Shown one piece after another: positions 1 through 7,866 of a stretch of DNA of 64,000 nucleotides. Numbering within the stretch: position 1 is the first letter of the stretch; each line of letters starts with the position of its first letter. Source of the stretch: Rariloculus sp963665575 (GTDB taxonomy: Bacteria; Pseudomonadota; Gammaproteobacteria; Steroidobacterales; Rariloculaceae); assembly GCA_963665575.2 (NCBI GenBank), contig CAXXDW010000006.1, positions 558,001 to 622,000 of the forward strand, written 5' to 3'. A program made the translations under genes and the position numbers. The notes under the pieces are model-generated. The model was not told where the DNA came from. It made no database searches and saw only the letters and a program-made list of their open reading frames with translations.

Positions 1-226
1 GGTCGCGGCACTGGGCGAGCGCTACGAGCCGGCCCGGCAACTGCGGCTTGCGGGCTGGCTTTTCCTGGCCGGCACGGTGCTGTTCTCGGGGTCGATCTAT
101 GCGACTTCGCTCGGCGCGCCGGGCGGGCTCGGCAGCGCGGCGCCGGTGGGCGGTCTGTGCTTCATGGCGGGCTGGCTCATCTGTGCCGTCGGCGTCTGGC
201 GCGCAACGCCAATCGTGCTACGCTAA
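1..226 (+). CDS. DUF423 (YgdD-like) small membrane protein, C-terminal part
   Basis: The reading frame is open from the window edge (codons begin at base 2) to TAA at 224-226, so only the last 74 residues are present. They contain two hydrophobic stretches. The first (LAGWLFLAGTVLFSGSIYAT) leads into a Gly/Pro-rich turn with APVGG; the second is GLCFMAGWLICAVGVW. This pattern of helix, FSGS-Y and a P-GG loop before the last helix is typical of the DUF423 family of inner-membrane proteins of unknown function. It ends 41 bases before the peroxiredoxin gene on the same strand and might be cotranscribed with it. The N-terminus lies outside the window. Confidence 0.75.
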   Translation, partial: VAALGERYEPARQLRLAGWLFLAGTVLFSGSIYATSLGAPGGLGSAAPVGGLCFMAGWLICAVGVWRATPIVLR

Positions 227-267
227 CGCACTTTTCCCCACACCGTACAACAGGTTCCGGAGCAAGG

Positions 268-927
268 ATGTCACTACACATTGGCGACGAAGCACCCAAT
301 TTCACGGCAAACACGACCGAGGGAAGCATAGACTTCCACGAGTGGATCGGCGACGGCTGGGCCATACTGTTCTCGCATCCGAAGGATTTCACCCCCGTGT
401 GCACGACGGAACTCGGCTACATGGCGGGCCTCAAGCCCGAATTCCAAAAGCGCAACTGCAAGATCATCGGGCTCAGCAACGACTCCGCCGACGACCACGT
501 CGCCTGGTCGAAGGACATTGAGGAAACTCAGGGCCACGCCGTCAACTACCCGATCATCGACGGCAGCGACCTCAAGGTGGCGAAGCTCTATGACATGCTG
601 CATCCGAACGCGAGTGGCCCGGCGAAGGAACGAACCGCCGCCGACAACGCCACGGTGCGCTCGGTCTTCGTCATCGGGCCCGACAAGAAGGTCAAAGCGA
701 CGCTGACCTACCCGATGAGCACGGGCCGCAACTTCAACGAGGTCCTGAGGCTGCTCGACTCGATCCAGCTTACGGCGAAGCACCAGGTCGCGACCCCGGT
801 CAACTGGAACCAGGGCGAGGACGTCATTATCGTCCCGGCCGTTTCCGACGAGGCCGCGAAGGAAAAGTTCCCGGAAGGCTGGGTCGCGCCGAAACCCTAT
901 CTCAGGATCGTGCCGCAGCCCGACTGA
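268..927 (+). CDS. 1-Cys peroxiredoxin (Prx6 / AhpC-TSA family)
   Basis: A 219-residue cytosolic peroxidase that reduces hydrogen peroxide and organic hydroperoxides through a cysteine sulfenic acid. The peroxidatic cysteine is Cys45 in the motif DFTPVCTTEL, with the Pro and Thr of the PxxxT/SxxC signature in place. There is no second cysteine in the usual 2-Cys position. The C-terminal part (VNWNQGEDVIIVPAVSDE, then KPYLR) is the extended domain typical of Prx6-type 1-Cys enzymes, and the length matches that family (about 215-225 residues). The ATG at 268 is chosen because it follows the purine-rich stretch GGAGCAAGG and gives the family N-terminus (LGDEAPNF-like). Further upstream in-frame codons would run into the preceding gene. 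Confidence 0.95.
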   Translation: MSLHIGDEAPNFTANTTEGSIDFHEWIGDGWAILFSHPKDFTPVCTTELGYMAGLKPEFQKRNCKIIGLSNDSADDHVAWSKDIEETQGHAVNYPIIDGSDLKVAKLYDMLHPNASGPAKERTAADNATVRSVFVIGPDKKVKATLTYPMSTGRNFNEVLRLLDSIQLTAKHQVATPVNWNQGEDVIIVPAVSDEAAKEKFPEGWVAPKPYLRIVPQPD

Positions 928-1012
928 GCGCCTGGCGCAACTCACCGGGGGACAGCGACGGCCCTCCGGGGGGGCATCGACCGGTGCAAGCCTGACAGGC
1001 CGCGCGACCGGG

Positions 1013-2068
1013 CTACGCGGACGAAGGGAACGCGGCGCGACGCCTGAGCGCGGCCGCGCACAGGCGCTCGCAGAGTTCCGGGAAGGCGATACCCGAGGCC
1101 GCGGCGGCCTGCGGCAACAGGCTGCCCGAGCTCAGGCCCGGCAGCGTGTTCACCTCCAGGCACCAGAAATCCCCGGCGGCGTCCATGCGGAAATCCACGC
1201 GGCTGTAATCGTCGAGCTTGAGCGCATGGTGCGCGTCGAGCGCCAGCGTCTGTATCCGGCTTGCCTGAGCCGTCGTGATGTCGGCGGGGAAGATCTCTTC
1301 GGCCTGGCCAGCCGTGTACTTCGCCGTATAGTCGAACACCGGCCCCGTGGCAGATCGAATCTCACCGACGGAGAGCGCTTTCCCTTCCAGAATGCCGACC
1401 GTAAGTTCGCGGCCATCGACATAGCGCTCGATCATGACCTCCGAATCAAATCGTGCGGCGTGTTCGATCGCCCGCTCGAGTTCACCTGCGGACTCGACCA
1501 GCGTGAGCCCCACCGTCGAGCCCTGGCCGTTCGGCTTCACGATGACCGGAAAACCGATGCCGGCCTCGACGGCGCCCGCCTCGACCGGAGCCATCAGCCA
1601 GTCCGGCGTCGGAACGCCGGCACCGCGGAAGAGCCGTTTCGCGACATCCTTGTCCCAGGCCAGGGCGCTGCCGAGCCTGCCCGAACCCGTGTAGGCGATT
1701 CCTGCAAGGTCGAGCAGCGACTGGACCGTGCCGTTTTCGCCGCTGCCCCCATGCAGCGCGAGGAAGACGAGGTCCACCTCGTTGACGTTGAGCCCCGATC
1801 TCACGACGACGTCCGGGAGATCCGTTGCGGCGTCGCGCCCGGGCGGCAGGCGGTCGATGCGCCGGGCGAACAAGCTGCGCTCGTCGGCCGCGCTCAGACG
1901 GCCGCGGCCGGCGTCGACGACGATGACGTCGTGTCCGCGGCTGCGCAAGGCTTCGATGACCTGCGCCGCGCTCGCGGCAGATACGTCGCGTTCGTCACTG
2001 GCGCCGCCGAACAATACGGCGATTCTCAAGCGGACTCTCCCGGGGGTGGGCGGCGCCATTGTAAGCAA
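1013..2068 (-). CDS. ddl: D-alanine--D-alanine ligase
   Basis: An ATP-grasp enzyme that joins two D-alanines for peptidoglycan precursors in the cytoplasm; 351 residues as drawn, typical for Ddl. The N-terminus carries AVLFGGASDERDVS, the family's first D-Ala binding region. The middle has the ATP-grasp segment VIVKPNGQGSTVG. The omega loop contains YTAKYTAGQAEEIFPA, and the C-terminus has the Mg-binding stretch CLEVNTLPGLSSGSLLP. An alternative start is the Met four codons in. It is not inside a dcw cluster here; it stands alone, convergent with the peroxiredoxin and followed upstream by the large membrane protease on the same strand. No VanA-type features were noticed. Confidence 0.95.
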   Translation of the reverse strand: MLTMAPPTPGRVRLRIAVLFGGASDERDVSAASAAQVIEALRSRGHDVIVVDAGRGRLSAADERSLFARRIDRLPPGRDAATDLPDVVVRSGLNVNEVDLVFLALHGGSGENGTVQSLLDLAGIAYTGSGRLGSALAWDKDVAKRLFRGAGVPTPDWLMAPVEAGAVEAGIGFPVIVKPNGQGSTVGLTLVESAGELERAIEHAARFDSEVMIERYVDGRELTVGILEGKALSVGEIRSATGPVFDYTAKYTAGQAEEIFPADITTAQASRIQTLALDAHHALKLDDYSRVDFRMDAAGDFWCLEVNTLPGLSSGSLLPQAAAASGIAFPELCERLCAAALRRRAAFPSSA

Positions 2069-2134
2069 AGGTAGCGGGCGGGCGGGCTCGGGCGCACAGG
2101 CCGGCAGACGCGTCCGCAGTTGTGCAGTACGGGG

Positions 2135-5100
2135 CTATTCCCCATCGCGAGAGACCTCGAACCACCGCCACGCGATTGCGAGGATGCCGGCAGTGGCGAG
2201 CAACGCTCCGATCAGCGCCCCGTCGTAGGCTCCCTGCAGCCCGCTCGCGACGACGGGCGGCACTGACAGCGCGGCGGCGGCCGGCACCACGAGCAACGGA
2301 CAGGCGAGCAGGAATCTGAAATAGCTTGCCAAGAGGACGATTCCGGCAACGGCTCCCCTGAGCCACCACGACATGATGTCGTCCGACAAGGGACCGGGAG
2401 CCAGGAGCAAGCCAATGACGAACAGGCCCGCCGCGCCTGGAATCAGGCGGCGCGTCCCATGCGCCGTGAAGGCACTGGCGGACCTTACGATCAGCAGGGC
2501 CGCGAGCGTGAGCACGATAAACCGCTGAATGGGCGCAAGCGATGTCGCAAGCCACGGAAGGACGGTCGAAGCGAAACCGAAGTTCGACCACGGGGGCAGG
2601 GGACTTGTCGAGAAGGCGCCTGCGAGCGCGAGCGCGCCCAGCAATCCGAGCCCGAGCGCCACCCCGCCGATCGCCAACGGCGTTCTGCCTTGCTGCGGTG
2701 CCCCCGGGACCGGGCCCTGCACATATCCCGCGACCAACCCCAGCACGATCGCGGATATGAGCACGCCGACGGCACTCGACGCGAGCAGCACGCCGAGCTG
2801 CAGCGACAGCGGCTGGGCCGTCGACAGACCGTTCCATATCGTCGGCAGGTTGTTTGCCAAACCGATCGCCTGCAGCGCCAGCATGAGCCCGCCGATCGCC
2901 AGCGCCGCGCGCAGGTTGGCTCGCCCGCGAGCAAGACCGACCACTCCCGCTACGGCACCTGCGAAAAGCATTGCCAGGAGCACGATGTTCGATGCCGTGG
3001 CGGCTATGCCGATGGAGTTGCGACGCTGATCATCGTCGCGCTGCCACTGTTCGGGTACGAACAGGAAACGGCGCGTGTCGACAAGCTCATCTCCGGCGAC
3101 CTGAACCTGTACGCGGGCCTCGCCGCCTGCAAGATCGTCAAACGACTCGTCGCGGAAGATGAAAGACCAATCGGTACGCTCGGGATGGCGCTCGGAACTC
3201 GCCGAGACCTCCGCGAATTCCGCTACCGGGTCGAGCCCCGCCAGGGCCTCGCCTGCGATCTCCCGCGCTGCCGCCTCTTCAAGCGATGCGCCCTCCGTAC
3301 TCTGCGCGAGGCGGTGCTGGAATCGCTCGACGGTTCCGTTGCCGTTGACCCAGACGACGTACTCCTCCGCGCGCGCCGCCACGTCGCCCTCGAAGCGAGC
3401 GTAGCGCACGCGCCAGGAGAGGGTCGACAGATACGGGCGCAGTACCGCGCGAAACGCCTCCGGACCCGCTTCGTTCCAGACGAAACGATGCTGTGGGCCC
3501 ACGGCGCCCGCAAAGATCGCCGATTCCTCCCAATCGGCCGCGTTCGCACCGTTGGCGGCGAGGGCCTCGCGGGCGACCTCGTAGGCCTCGCCCCGGCTGA
3601 TGCCGATCGGCGGCGACTCCACGGGCGCCACGCTCGCGTACGCCCACAGCGCAAGCCCCGCCAGTGCGATGGCCGCCGAAACCGGAACCCGCGGCAACGT
3701 GACCCCCGTCACCGCTGCGGCTGGCGCCGGTGCCCTTGCCGGCGTGCGCTCCACGGGTTGCCACGCGGCGTTGAACAGGCGAGCGGGCGCCTCGATCCAG
3801 GCGCCGCCGCGAACGCGCGCCGCGAGCACGATCCAGACGGGCACGAGGAACAGCAGCACGAAGAAGCCCTGATCGATCCAGGCGCCTGCCGCGGTCGACA
3901 GAAACAGCGGAATCGAGAACAGCACCGCATCGAACGCGAAGTGCATGACGACGGCCGGGAGCAGCCCGAAGCGCAGGTACAGCAGACCGAACACGAGCGA
4001 GGGCAGGATGAGTTCAACGACCCGAGCGTAGGCGGGCTGGGCCGGATAATTGGCGTGCCCGGCGCCGAACACGAGTATCTGCACGACGAAGGCCGCGACG
4101 ATCCACGCGCGGCGATGCCCGTAGCGTTCACCGAGCAGCGCCGCACCGGCCAGGGGAACGGCCCGAAAAAGGCATTCCTCCCAGAACCCCGCTTGCAGCG
4201 AGATCGCCAGCGGGTTGAACCACGGCAGCACGGTCGCGACGGAGTCCGGCTGGTACAGCGTATCCGACGGCGACCACCAGCCGAGCACGGAACTGCTGAA
4301 CCAGTAGAACGCCACGACAAAAGCCAGCATTACGCCCACGGCAAGATAGCCCGCCGCGGTCTGGCCGACGATCGGCCAAGAGCGGGCGCCATCGCGCGAC
4401 CAGCATTGCCACAACTGCGCGTGGTGCGGAAAGGCCCGCCGCGACAGGGTCTCGGCAGCCATGAACGACAGCGTGAAGAGCACTGCGAGCAGCGTCGTGG
4501 AACCGATGAGCGTAACGATCTGCTGAATCGCGAAATTCGATTCCGATACGGAGGTATTGTAGTTCATCCAGATCAGCGGCCAGCTATTGAACCCGGCCAA
4601 TGCCTGAAGGACGGCAATGCTCACCCCGAAGGCGAGCGGCATGCGCCACAACACCCAGCGTTGCCTGAGCAATACGAACAGGCCCACGACCGCACCGCCG
4701 CCGTAGAGCAGCGCCATGGCAAGCGTCGCCCCGCTCGCGATGCCGTTGTTGGCCGAGCGCATTTCTTCATAGCGGCGGTCGAATCCCTCCGGAATCTGTA
4801 CGAAATGCGTCAGCGCGGTCGGTCGATCCCCGCTGACCACGAGACTCAGGCGGAAGCGGCCCTCGCCGGCCTGGCGGTCGCCGTGCTCGTAGACGAACGT
4901 GTGATCGACGCGTCCGCCCGGCTGCTCCGCGCGCGACGACTCGACCAGTTCGTATGCCGCAAGGTCCACGTTCCAGGGCGCGCCTGTGCCGCCCTCCGCG
5001 ATCGCCCGTGCCGCATCGGCGTCAAGCGCGGCGCCCGGCGCATCTTCAGGGAGCCGCTCGCGAAAACCGTATGGCGTCCCGTCAGGGAGGAAGCGGACCT

Positions 5101-5482
5101 CCAGTTCGCGTGCCTCGCTTTCGCGGAAGTGGCGCACAACCCACAGGTAGGGAAAGTACGGGCCGTCGTTTATCAAGGCAGCAAACGCCTCCCGGCCCCC
5201 GCCTTCGAGCTCGACGAAGCTGCGTGAACGATCGTCAACGCGGAAACTCGCGGCCTGTCGAAACCCCTCGGGTCCCCAATCGAAGTCTTCCGCGAGCCGC
5301 CTTGCCTCGCTCAGAGCGGTCACGCGATCCATGCCCAGCTCGAGATCCACGACCGAGAACGCCCGGTCGAAGTTGGCGAAGGCAAAGATCGCGGAACCGA
5401 GCGAGATGGCGCTCAGCGCGGCCCAGAAGACCGGGCTGCTGAAGCGGGACTTGCTGTGGTGTTCCGGCACTGGAATGTCCAT
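2135..5482 (-). CDS. Giant CPBP-family intramembrane protease with internal duplication
   Basis: A 1115-residue polytopic membrane protein. After an N-terminal membrane helix (about 15-35) comes a large soluble domain, then several helices. Near residue 436 is the CPBP (CAAX-protease/bacteriocin-processing) motif WEECLFR, near 477 FGAGHAN, and near 514 MHFAFDA. These supply the Glu-Glu, His and His residues of the family's glutamic-type active site. From about residue 610 a second soluble domain plus helices repeats the architecture of the N-terminal part: PEGFDRRYEEMRSANNGIA is matched by PEQWQRDDDQRRNSIGIA, and NSWPLIWMN by NNLPTIWNG. The C-terminus is a further bundle of helices without a second active site. 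Typical CPBP proteins are about 200-300 residues, so this is far larger. The substrate is unknown. It is transcribed alone, with a 407-base gap upstream. Confidence 0.85.
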   Translation of the reverse strand: MDIPVPEHHSKSRFSSPVFWAALSAISLGSAIFAFANFDRAFSVVDLELGMDRVTALSEARRLAEDFDWGPEGFRQAASFRVDDRSRSFVELEGGGREAFAALINDGPYFPYLWVVRHFRESEARELEVRFLPDGTPYGFRERLPEDAPGAALDADAARAIAEGGTGAPWNVDLAAYELVESSRAEQPGGRVDHTFVYEHGDRQAGEGRFRLSLVVSGDRPTALTHFVQIPEGFDRRYEEMRSANNGIASGATLAMALLYGGGAVVGLFVLLRQRWVLWRMPLAFGVSIAVLQALAGFNSWPLIWMNYNTSVSESNFAIQQIVTLIGSTTLLAVLFTLSFMAAETLSRRAFPHHAQLWQCWSRDGARSWPIVGQTAAGYLAVGVMLAFVVAFYWFSSSVLGWWSPSDTLYQPDSVATVLPWFNPLAISLQAGFWEECLFRAVPLAGAALLGERYGHRRAWIVAAFVVQILVFGAGHANYPAQPAYARVVELILPSLVFGLLYLRFGLLPAVVMHFAFDAVLFSIPLFLSTAAGAWIDQGFFVLLFLVPVWIVLAARVRGGAWIEAPARLFNAAWQPVERTPARAPAPAAAVTGVTLPRVPVSAAIALAGLALWAYASVAPVESPPIGISRGEAYEVAREALAANGANAADWEESAIFAGAVGPQHRFVWNEAGPEAFRAVLRPYLSTLSWRVRYARFEGDVAARAEEYVVWVNGNGTVERFQHRLAQSTEGASLEEAAAREIAGEALAGLDPVAEFAEVSASSERHPERTDWSFIFRDESFDDLAGGEARVQVQVAGDELVDTRRFLFVPEQWQRDDDQRRNSIGIAATASNIVLLAMLFAGAVAGVVGLARGRANLRAALAIGGLMLALQAIGLANNLPTIWNGLSTAQPLSLQLGVLLASSAVGVLISAIVLGLVAGYVQGPVPGAPQQGRTPLAIGGVALGLGLLGALALAGAFSTSPLPPWSNFGFASTVLPWLATSLAPIQRFIVLTLAALLIVRSASAFTAHGTRRLIPGAAGLFVIGLLLAPGPLSDDIMSWWLRGAVAGIVLLASYFRFLLACPLLVVPAAAALSVPPVVASGLQGAYDGALIGALLATAGILAIAWRWFEVSRDGE

Positions 5483-5889
5483 GGGAGAGAGCGGGGAACG
5501 ACGGTCAACTAACGCGAGCGCAACGACAGTCCCGGGTAGCCATCAGCCTCCCCAGCCCGCGGAAGTCCGAAATGAAGCCATCCACATGGCTCGCACGCAG
5601 TAATTCGTCGAACGCTTACGGTAGTCGTCAGGCATGACTCCCGCAATCATAACTGACCGGCTCCGGAGATCGGCAAGCCGAATGACCTTGGTGGCCTTAC
5701 CCCATACATTGCCCCGACACCCCTTGCGGTTTCGACCGCAGGGCGCAGGGGGGCCTCTTCGGAGGCCCTTGCTTTTTTCGGGTGTGCAACAACGACTCTG
5801 GAAGGCACCTGGAAGGCACTACAGTCGGTCAGTCTCGCGGCGTCTGCGGACATGCATTAGCATGGCGCGTCAGACTCTGGATGCTGACA
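5483..5889. other. Intergenic region with a candidate leader or small RNA
   Basis: A 407-base gap between two divergently oriented genes. On the plus strand it contains a weak sigma-70-like pair (TCGTCA at 5632-5637, CATAAC at 5655-5660, 17-base spacer). About 60 bases further come a small hairpin with a TTCG loop (TGCGGT/ACCGCA) and a strong terminator at 5749-5779. No plus-strand gene lies upstream for that terminator, so a short transcript (about 5667-5779) or an attenuated leader of the lipase operon is plausible. I recognise no known RNA family in it. The promoter call is weak. Confidence 0.3.
5749..5779 (+). terminator. Rho-independent terminator ahead of the lipase operon
   Basis: A GC-rich hairpin (GGGCCTC, TTCG loop, GAGGCCC) is followed by TTGC and a run of six T on the plus strand. 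It is a textbook intrinsic terminator, placed about 110 bases upstream of the lipase start. Confidence 0.8.
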
Positions 5890-7866
5890 ATGACGAAAGA
5901 CGCACTCGCCGCCTTGACTCTGGTCTCGTTGGCGCTCCTCGCCGCTTGCGAGAGCGGCACTTCGACGGGCCCGGAACCGATCGAATTCCAGCCCGCGCCC
6001 TCACCCGCAGGCGACGGATTCGTTGCACAGTACGCGCCGCCGATCGATATCGGCCCGTATCCGAACGACATCTACAACCTGCCAGGGCAGACGCTGAGCG
6101 TTCCGGTCAGGTTCACGAGCCCGCTCGCCCGTTCCCTGAACACGCTCGACGGGTTCTCGACGACGGCAACGATCTCCGCGCCGTTCAACGCGGCAATCGA
6201 TCCCGCAACGCTCGTACCGTTCAATCCGCTCGCGGCACCGAGCGGCCGGGAATCCGTGTTCGTTCTGGATGCGACCAACGGCGTGCCGCTGGTTCCCGGA
6301 ATCGACTACGAACTCGGGATCTCCAGCGCCGCCGGTACGGTCGGGGCCATACTTGAGTTCGTGCCGCTGCGGCCGCTGCAGCCGCGCACCACCTACGCAT
6401 TCATTCTGACGCGCGGCATCGGAAGCGCAGCGGGCGTTGCGGCCTCCGCGGACACGGTATTCGGCCTGGTGCGTGACGCTCATCTTGCCGGCGTCATGAC
6501 CGGCAATCCCGGACTCGACGCCCTGCTCCCGGCGGTCGGACCATTGATCGACGCGGGCATCGGCCTGGGTTTGCCGGGCAGCGCCATCGTCAGCGCCTGG
6601 AGCGTATCCACGCAATCGACCAGCGAGCTCTTCGAGCGTCTCGACGCGGCGACGAGCGCGCGAACCATCGCCGCCAAATCAATCCGCAGGAACACCGCCG
6701 ATCTTGGCCTCGGCTTGCCGGGACTTGCCGACCTGTACGCCGGATTCGTCGAAATCATGTACTACGGCAATCCAGGCGCTCCGCTCGACAGCGTCTGGAT
6801 CGTCCCACCGCTCACGGACGACAATCCGATGCCGCTGCCTGCGGGAAGGCCACTGAATATCCCGCTGCTCGCGTCGCTGCCCAATCGAATGAGCCGCTGG
6901 ACGAAACCGGACGACGGCTGGCCCGTCGCCGTGCTCCAGCACGGCATAAGCCGAGACCGGACAGACATGCTGGCGATGGCGGACGCGTTCGCCCGGGCCG
7001 GATTTGCGGTTGTGGCCATCGACCTGCCGCTGCACGGCGTTACCGACATCAACAGTCCCTTCTACACCGGGACCGGCAACGCGTTCGGGACGACGGAGCG
7101 GCATTTCGGCCTCGACAACGTCGGACCGCTCGGGGATTACACGCCAGACGGCGCAATTGACAACGGATGGCAGATTCTCAACCTCACGAACCCCCTGAAC
7201 GCCAGGGACAACACACGGCAGGCAGTCGCCGATCTGATCCAGCTCGTGCGTTCGCTGCCCAAGCTCGACCTCGACGGGGACGGCACGGGCGATGTGGACA
7301 GCGACCGCATCCATTTCGTCGCCGTTTCGCTCGGCAGCATCTTCTCCACAGCCTTCGTTGCCGTAAACGAGGACATTCGCACGGCAACCCTGGTGAGCCC
7401 CGGCGGACCGTATACGCAATTCCTCTACGATCCCGACGCCGTCGATTTCGGTCTGCCGATCCGCCGTGCGATCGAAGCACAAGGACTGGCGTTCGGCACG
7501 CTTGGTTTCGACAACTTCGCGCGCGACCTGCAGACCATTCTCGACCCCGTCGATCCGATCAATTTCGGCGCCGCGGCCGCCGTCAAGCATCCGATCCACG
7601 TGATCGAGGTACTTTCCGACATGGCGGTGCCCGCCGCGTTGACCGACAATCTCGCGCGAGTCATGGGCTTGCGCGACATCAGCGCGACGGCGGCCGACGC
7701 GGCCGGGGTCCGCGGAATAGTGCGATTCACCGCGGGCGCCCACTCGTCCATCCTCAACCCGTTCATCGACCGCGCCGTGACCGAAGAGATGCAGGCGCAG
7801 ACAGTGGTTTTTGCCGCGAGCAACGGTACGGCGATTCCGGTCGGCAACACGGAGATCGTGCAATGA
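5890..7866 (+). CDS. Outer-membrane/surface lipoprotein lipase, VolA (Pla-1/cef) type
   Basis: A 658-residue lipoprotein whose signal peptide ends in a lipobox (SLALLAAC), so the mature protein is probably anchored to an outer or surface membrane. The N-terminal half (with IDPATLVPFNPL, then LEFVPLRPLQPRTTY) matches the bacterial lipase N-terminal domain of the Pla-1/cef family. The C-terminal half is an alpha/beta hydrolase. The likely nucleophile is the Ser in FVAVSLGS (about residue 480; a variant elbow with Ala for the first Gly). An Asp is seen in EVLSDMAVP and a His in GAHSSILNP. VolA of Vibrio releases fatty acids from lysophosphatidylcholine; that substrate is inference here. The start at 5890 is chosen for the compact lipoprotein signal; 5881 is also possible. 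The stop overlaps the next gene's start (ATGA). Confidence 0.85.
   Translation: MTKDALAALTLVSLALLAACESGTSTGPEPIEFQPAPSPAGDGFVAQYAPPIDIGPYPNDIYNLPGQTLSVPVRFTSPLARSLNTLDGFSTTATISAPFNAAIDPATLVPFNPLAAPSGRESVFVLDATNGVPLVPGIDYELGISSAAGTVGAILEFVPLRPLQPRTTYAFILTRGIGSAAGVAASADTVFGLVRDAHLAGVMTGNPGLDALLPAVGPLIDAGIGLGLPGSAIVSAWSVSTQSTSELFERLDAATSARTIAAKSIRRNTADLGLGLPGLADLYAGFVEIMYYGNPGAPLDSVWIVPPLTDDNPMPLPAGRPLNIPLLASLPNRMSRWTKPDDGWPVAVLQHGISRDRTDMLAMADAFARAGFAVVAIDLPLHGVTDINSPFYTGTGNAFGTTERHFGLDNVGPLGDYTPDGAIDNGWQILNLTNPLNARDNTRQAVADLIQLVRSLPKLDLDGDGTGDVDSDRIHFVAVSLGSIFSTAFVAVNEDIRTATLVSPGGPYTQFLYDPDAVDFGLPIRRAIEAQGLAFGTLGFDNFARDLQTILDPVDPINFGAAAAVKHPIHVIEVLSDMAVPAALTDNLARVMGLRDISATAADAAGVRGIVRFTAGAHSSILNPFIDRAVTEEMQAQTVVFAASNGTAIPVGNTEIVQ

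Noticed and set aside
2459..5227. A 922-codon open frame antisense to the CPBP protease
   Set aside because: Arg/Gln-rich shadow without motifs; the minus-strand gene has clear membrane helices and an active site.
5710..5745. A tRNA-like T-arm (GCGGTTTCGACCGC)
   Set aside because: The loop has four bases, not seven, and no acceptor or anticodon arm can be folded around it.
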